From assembly GCA_030666885.1 (NCBI GenBank), contig DAOUWY010000037.1, positions 1 through 11,009 on the forward strand: DNA of 11,009 bases, written 5' to 3'. The DNA is from Methanosarcinales archaeon (lineage in GTDB: Archaea; Halobacteriota; Methanosarcinia; Methanosarcinales; Methanocomedenaceae). Shown here one piece after another: positions 7,006 through 11,009 of the stretch. Position 1 is the first letter of the stretch, and each line of letters starts with the position of its first letter. A model generated the notes under the pieces. It was not told the origin of the DNA. It saw only the letters and a program-made list of their open reading frames with translations, and did no database searches. A program made the translations under genes and the position numbers.

Positions 7006-7323
7006 ATGGAATATGTTTATGCAGCACTTTTACTGCACAATGCAGGTAAAGACGTAACAGAAGACGCAATAACAGGTATCTTGCAGGCCGCAGATGTCGA
7101 TGTGGATGCAACAAGAGTGAAGGCCCTGGTGGCATCCCTTGAAGGCGTCGACATCCAGGAAGCTATCGAAAAAGCTGCTTTTGCAGCCCCGGCAGCCGGA
7201 GCAGCATCAGGAGCACCTGCAGCAGCTGAGGAAGCACCCGCAGCAGCCGAGGAAGCAGCAGCTGAAGAAGAGGAAGAGGCTGAAGAGAGCGGAATGGAAG
7301 GACTGGGCGCACTGTTCGGTTAA
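7006..7323 (+). CDS. rpl12: Large-subunit ribosomal protein L12 / acidic P1
   Basis: This 105-residue stalk protein binds L10 as dimers and recruits GTPase factors such as aEF2. The N-terminal dimerisation domain ([20 protein letters not shown] and on) covers about 1-58. An Ala/Pro/Glu hinge follows, with two APAAAEE units encoded by a 21-bp near-repeat (7219-7236 and 7240-7257). It ends in [10 protein letters not shown] like L10. A strong GGTGAT site (6995-7000) precedes the ATG. It is the last gene of the operon, with a terminator 28 bases after the stop. Confidence 0.97.
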   Translation: MEYVYAALLLHNAGKDVTEDAITGILQAADVDVDATRVKALVASLEGVDIQEAIEKAAFAAPAAGAASGAPAAAEEAPAAAEEAAAEEEEEAEESGMEGLGALFG

Positions 7324-7351
7324 GCAGACCGGGTATAATTTGCTTTACTAC

Positions 7352-7389
7352 AGGCTGGACAATAACCAGCCTAACTTTTCTTTTTTTTT
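7352..7389 (+). terminator. Terminator of the ribosomal operon
   Basis: AGGCTGG (7352-7358) pairs perfectly with CCAGCCT (7366-7372) around a 7-base loop. TTTT, C and nine more T residues follow (7376-7389). A hairpin plus T-run just after rpl12 is convincing for the end of this operon. The next gene converges from the other strand. Confidence 0.85.
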
Positions 7390-7457
7390 GCAAACGATTC
7401 GGTTAGTTTTGCTGAACTACATCTTTAAAAGTCCGATCAGTTCATATGAACCTGTGT

Positions 7458-7961
7458 TTAGTAAATAGTAACCCCTTTTACTCCGGGCACTTTCTTTAGT
7501 TTATCTATCAGGTCGCCAGGTATATTGTCATCCGTTATTATAGTAAGCAGCGGATTTTCTGTCAGAAATGGGTCTTCAGTAACTGCTTGCCTGATACTTA
7601 AACCGTGTTCTGCCACTGCCGAGGCTACCTGGCCAAGTATACCTGTCCTGGAAGCATCGCCCGGTGTTATTACAATGACACCAAGACCTAATGCAGGTGC
7701 CACATCTTTTAAAAAGGGGATCGTATATACATTCTGGAATATGCTTGTCAGGGTCTCATCTGATAATATAACCTCACATGTGGAATCCACCACCCTCCTG
7801 TCGACACCGATCTCCCTGGCCACCTGGGTATGGGGCAGTTCGATATTACCTGAAACCACACGTCCCTGCCCATTGACCTGAAAGCCCCGCTCCAGCAGGA
7901 GCTTGACAACCTTTTCCTGTGCAGGATGTTTTTCGAACTTGCTTAGTATCTTGCTCCACAT
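7458..7961 (-). CDS. ACT-domain protein, putative regulator of amino acid metabolism
   Basis: It has 167 residues. The N-terminal part contains a helix-turn-helix-like stretch (about 42-65: LPHTQVAREIGVDRRVVDS), suggesting DNA binding. The C-terminal part (about 93-167) is an ACT domain, starting GLGVIVITPGDASRTGILGQ and continuing AVAEHGLSIRQAV. ACT domains usually sense small molecules, most often amino acids. The layout resembles a methanogen family annotated as regulators of amino acid metabolism. Targets and ligand cannot be read from sequence. It converges on rpl12 and follows the dehydrogenase on the same strand after 92 bases. That gap holds its own TATA-like sequences and a tandem repeat, so separate or self-regulated transcription is likely. 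Confidence 0.8.
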   Translation of the reverse strand: MWSKILSKFEKHPAQEKVVKLLLERGFQVNGQGRVVSGNIELPHTQVAREIGVDRRVVDSTCEVILSDETLTSIFQNVYTIPFLKDVAPALGLGVIVITPGDASRTGILGQVASAVAEHGLSIRQAVTEDPFLTENPLLTIITDDNIPGDLIDKLKKVPGVKGVTIY

Positions 7962-7978
7962 ATATTAAATACCTACAA

Positions 7979-8002
7979 TGTACACACTTATGTACACACT
8001 TG
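7979..8002. promoter_or_regulatory. Tandem 12-bp repeat, operator-like
   Basis: TGTACACACTTA (7979-7990) and TGTACACACTTG (7991-8002) are head-to-tail and differ only in the last base. Each opens with the palindrome TGTACA, so equal sites recur every 12 bases. The pair lies 18-41 bases before the ATG of the ACT-domain gene, near the expected transcription start. That is where an archaeal repressor would act. Confidence 0.6.
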
Positions 8003-8026
8003 TTATTTTAATGATGTATAATGTAT
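8003..8026 (-). promoter_or_regulatory. Candidate promoter of the ACT-domain gene
   Basis: Read on the minus strand, this AT-rich stretch offers two TATA-like elements: CATTATACATC, and closer to the gene TTAAAATAAC. Either would place transcription start in or next to the tandem repeat at 7979-8002. Which one is used cannot be decided from sequence. Confidence 0.35.
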
Positions 8027-8053
8027 TGTTTGAAGTATTTTTTGTATGGATGA

Positions 8054-9082
8054 TTAAAATGGTTTGTGTGGTTCAATTATCACTTTCATAGACTCGCCGG
8101 CTCCGGCCACGAGTTTGAACCCTTCTTTTGCATCTGCCAGAGCGAACCTGTGGGTTATCATATCCGTCACCTCAACCCTACTCGCATGTATCAGCTCAAT
8201 GGCTTTCGTAATATCCAGTGGACTGGCGCCGTATGAGCTAACAATCCTGACCTCGTTCTTCCACAGGTCAAATACAGGCAGCGGGACTGTAACTCCAGGT
8301 TCAGGCGAAGCAAAGAACAGGATGGTACCACCTCGGTCCACTGAAGCCAGCGCCTGGGTTATAGCAGGCACGGCACCGGTACTGATTATGACTACATCTG
8401 CCAGTACCCCCTCATTAAGTTCCAGCAGGCGCTCAGGTACATTTTCCTGTGCATCAATTACCTGCGCCCCGGATTTTGAGGCCATATCCAGCCTGTACTG
8501 ATTGATATCCGTGGAAAAAATGCTGCCTGCACCCAGTGCCGCAGCCAGTTTGACATGTAAGATGCCAGTTATCCCGCTGCCTATGACCAGTACACTCTTG
8601 CCTGGCTTGATCCCTGCCTGGCGCTGCCCCCGGTACACGCAGGCCAGGGGTTCGATGAACACGCCCTGGTCAAATGACATCTCATCGGGCAGCAGGAATA
8701 CGCCCCTGTCTACATTAATGGCAGGAACCCTGAGATATTCGGCAAAGCCGCCAGGGTCAAAATTGGTACTGCGCAGGGTATCGCAGACCGTATGGTGACC
8801 GACCAGGCAGTAGCGGCAGGTATTACACGGCACATGGTGGGATATGAAGACACGGTCCCCCACTTTATATCGACTGACGTCCTTTCCCACTTCGGCAACC
8901 GTGCCTGCTATCTCGTGCCCCAGCACCAGCGGTGCACGCATGATGCGGTACCACTCCATGACATCACTACCGCAGATACCACTGGCTTTTACTTTTACCA
9001 GCATTTCCCCTGGGCCAATAGCTGGCACAGGCATCTCTTCCAGACGCACGTCATTGTTGTTGTAGTAGACCGCAGCTCGCAT
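8054..9082 (-). CDS. Zinc-dependent medium-chain alcohol/polyol dehydrogenase
   Basis: This 342-residue member of the MDR (zinc alcohol dehydrogenase) superfamily oxidises an alcohol or polyol with NAD(P), or runs the reverse reaction. Catalytic zinc ligands are visible: Cys37 in GICGSD, His56-Glu57 in GHE, and Glu144 in FIEPLACV. The structural zinc loop is complete (Cys86, 89, 92, 100). The Rossmann fold has GSGITG (168-173), and Asp192 at the end of the next strand suggests NAD preference. The pattern is closest to sorbitol or threonine dehydrogenase-like enzymes. The true substrate is not readable. Only a weak ribosome binding site precedes ATG 9082. The downstream same-strand neighbour is the ACT-domain gene, but a promoter-like gap argues against a tight operon. 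Confidence 0.9.
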   Translation of the reverse strand: MRAAVYYNNNDVRLEEMPVPAIGPGEMLVKVKASGICGSDVMEWYRIMRAPLVLGHEIAGTVAEVGKDVSRYKVGDRVFISHHVPCNTCRYCLVGHHTVCDTLRSTNFDPGGFAEYLRVPAINVDRGVFLLPDEMSFDQGVFIEPLACVYRGQRQAGIKPGKSVLVIGSGITGILHVKLAAALGAGSIFSTDINQYRLDMASKSGAQVIDAQENVPERLLELNEGVLADVVIISTGAVPAITQALASVDRGGTILFFASPEPGVTVPLPVFDLWKNEVRIVSSYGASPLDITKAIELIHASRVEVTDMITHRFALADAKEGFKLVAGAGESMKVIIEPHKPF

Positions 9083-9092
9083 GTTAAGTCCA

Positions 9093-9200
9093 ATGGTCAG
9101 CAGGCCTAAAGGACTTTTCGGAATAGCTGGCCAGGCACTGGCGCAGACCGATGGCGGGACATTGATGAAGGCTATTGTGTACCATATGCTGGCTGGGTGA
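9093..9200 (+). pseudogene. Orphan coding-like scrap, unrecognised
   Basis: A GC-rich open stretch of 35 codons from ATG 9093 to TGA 9200 reads like ordinary protein (GLFGIAGQALAQTDGG, then LMKAIVYHMLAG). The frame is open back to 9066, but it has no ribosome binding site or promoter and overlaps nothing known. It stops just before the AT-rich zone. It may be the tail of a gene cut off by insertion or deletion, or a chance frame. I do not recognise the family. It is listed because the 136-base gap is otherwise unexplained. Confidence 0.25.
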
Positions 9201-9218
9201 TGTGGGAATCTTCAGGCT

Positions 9219-9771
<553 letters not shown>

Positions 9772-10557
9772 TTATGAATATTTTTTTGCAAAAGTTATAA
9801 TTAATACTGTACCTACAAATAGTATTATAAACGAGGAAATTGTGAAAAATTTAAAAGTGATATTCAAAATTTGCAACAATGCGATTAATACTGTCATAAT
9901 TGCACCGCCGAATACACCAAATACGAGGTTGGTCATTGGTGCTGTCAGGACATAACTAATATCTCCATATAAATCTCCAAGCATCTCTTCATGTTGGCTT
10001 AAAATAATTATGTGTTCATTTTCATAGCGAAACTGAATTGGCTTGTCAGTAGCATTCGTTTCGATATTTTCTATTTTGGCATGGGATGGAAGATAGATAT
10101 TTGTTTTAAATCTTTCAGTTATACTAAGCACCTTATAATTCCAGGAATATTTCCATTTTGTTGAAAAGATGCTCTTTTTAATAATACTTGTATAATTAGT
10201 TACATAATATTCTAAAAATAATGTTTTTTCTTCTTCCTTCTTTATTTCTGGAAATTTTATTTTTAATGTAATTACTCCTTCATCTTCTATGGTATCGTAG
10301 GAAAGAAGACCTTCTGTGTCATGTACTGAAATACCACGAACTTTTTGCCCCTCTTTTACCAGTGGAATACGCCAAATATAATAATTAAGGGAATCTACGA
10401 TAGCTTTTAGACCTACCCTCGCTTTCCGTCTAACATCACCATTTTCAGAAACATAAGTATCATAAATTATCTGTACTACTGTCCATTCTTTCGGGCTTTC
10501 GGTAGGAAAAATTTCCTCTGCTTTTTCTTTTATTTTATTACCTTTGATCGCTTCCAT
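9772..10557 (-). CDS. AT-rich hypothetical protein with two C-terminal membrane helices
   Basis: It has 261 residues. The N-terminal part (about 1-205) is soluble, rich in Lys, Glu, Ile and aromatic residues, with alternating strand-like patterns (GVITLKIKFPEI at 94-105, RFKTNIYLP at 149-157). Two membrane helices close the protein (about 210-232 and 237-256), ending in KKYS. There is no N-terminal signal sequence, so the soluble part and the tail should lie on the same side, most simply the cytoplasm. I do not recognise the family. Its composition differs strongly from the neighbouring housekeeping genes. Its stop lies 12 bases from the hemB fragment, which suggests it came in with the rearrangement. 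ATG 10557 has a TATA box at leaderless distance, so it is probably expressed. Confidence 0.75.
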   Translation of the reverse strand: MEAIKGNKIKEKAEEIFPTESPKEWTVVQIIYDTYVSENGDVRRKARVGLKAIVDSLNYYIWRIPLVKEGQKVRGISVHDTEGLLSYDTIEDEGVITLKIKFPEIKKEEEKTLFLEYYVTNYTSIIKKSIFSTKWKYSWNYKVLSITERFKTNIYLPSHAKIENIETNATDKPIQFRYENEHIIILSQHEEMLGDLYGDISYVLTAPMTNLVFGVFGGAIMTVLIALLQILNITFKFFTISSFIILFVGTVLIITFAKKYS

Positions 10558-10582
10558 GTATGAATACCATTAGTGTGACATT

Positions 10583-10595
10583 CTTATATATGTTT
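10583..10595 (-). promoter_or_regulatory. Candidate TATA box of the membrane-protein gene
   Basis: On the minus strand the core reads CATATATAAG, centred about 31 bases before ATG 10557. That predicts a leaderless or very short-leader transcript. No ribosome binding site is seen, which fits. Confidence 0.5.
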
Positions 10596-10667
10596 CTTAA
10601 CTCAGGGTGAGAACACGCATGCAAATCCGGCCTTCACATTTAATATTAATCGTCATGCTCCGCAGCT

Positions 10668-10703
10668 CTGCTGTGGTTAGGTATGCCTGCGCAACGTTTG
10701 ACT
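10668..10703 (+). repeat. Degenerate 36-bp dispersed repeat, copy 2
   Basis: It matches 138-173 at 30 of 36 bases, with the final 15 (GCGCAACGTTTGACT, 10689-10703) identical. It lies in the gap between the hemB 3' end and the membrane-protein gene. A short inverted repeat CAGC-TCT-GCTG (10663-10673) overlaps its left edge. No gene is visible in the rest of 10596-10792. Confidence 0.6.
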
Positions 10704-10792
10704 GAAACTGAAAAAATTACCTGTATCGATATCGAAATGCGGTTATAATTTCCGATACGTAAAAAAAACATGTATTTCGAGGATATCCCCTG

Positions 10793-11009
<217 letters not shown>

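Noticed and set aside
7219..7270. Short tandem repeat (21-bp period) in the hinge of rpl12
   Set aside because: It encodes the usual Ala/Glu-rich flexible hinge of archaeal L12, so the low-complexity DNA is expected.

Overview
The window is archaeal. It carries an archaeal-type FtsZ, SecE, Spt5, an L10/P0 and L12/P1 stalk pair ending in GLGALFG, a DtdA-type D-aminoacyl-tRNA deacylase, TATA-box promoters and GGTGAT-type ribosome binding sites. The order dtdA-ftsZ1-secE-spt5-rpl11-rpl1-rpl10-rpl12 is the one I associate with methanogenic or methane-oxidising Euryarchaeota near the Methanosarcinales. That placement is an inference from gene order and protein style, not from a search.

Layout. 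(1) 1-1081: a gene for a KaiC/RadA-like ATPase lies between two identical 37-bp copies of a hairpin-forming direct repeat. (2) 1204-3810: a probable dtdA-ftsZ1 pair. (3) 3818-7389: the protein export, elongation and ribosomal stalk operon secE-spt5-rpl11-rpl1-rpl10-rpl12. It starts with a hairpin and TATA box and ends in a clear hairpin-plus-T-run terminator. The leader just before rpl1 can fold into a three-way junction whose closing stem runs into the Shine-Dalgarno of rpl1, which makes it a candidate for L1 autoregulation. (4) 7458-9082, minus strand: an ACT-domain putative regulator with a 12-bp tandem repeat (TGTACACACTT) at its promoter, preceded by a zinc-dependent medium-chain dehydrogenase. 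(5) 9083-11009: a patchwork. It contains an orphan GC-rich coding-like scrap, a small AT-rich ORF, a 54-codon in-frame internal fragment of hemB, an AT-rich gene for a protein with two C-terminal membrane helices, a degenerate 36-bp repeat shared with the left end of the window, and the 3' end of another hemB copy that runs off the right edge.

How it fits together. The central block is housekeeping: translation quality control, division, Sec translocation, transcription elongation and the ribosomal L1 and P stalks. The right end looks like a site of insertion and duplication beside hemB (porphobilinogen synthase, needed for tetrapyrroles such as F430, cobamides and haem). I saw no tRNA, rRNA, CRISPR array or complete transposase. 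The points most worth following are the rpl1 leader structure, the hemB fragment in its AT-rich surroundings, the repeat-flanked KaiC-like gene and the tandem operator-like repeat at the ACT gene.
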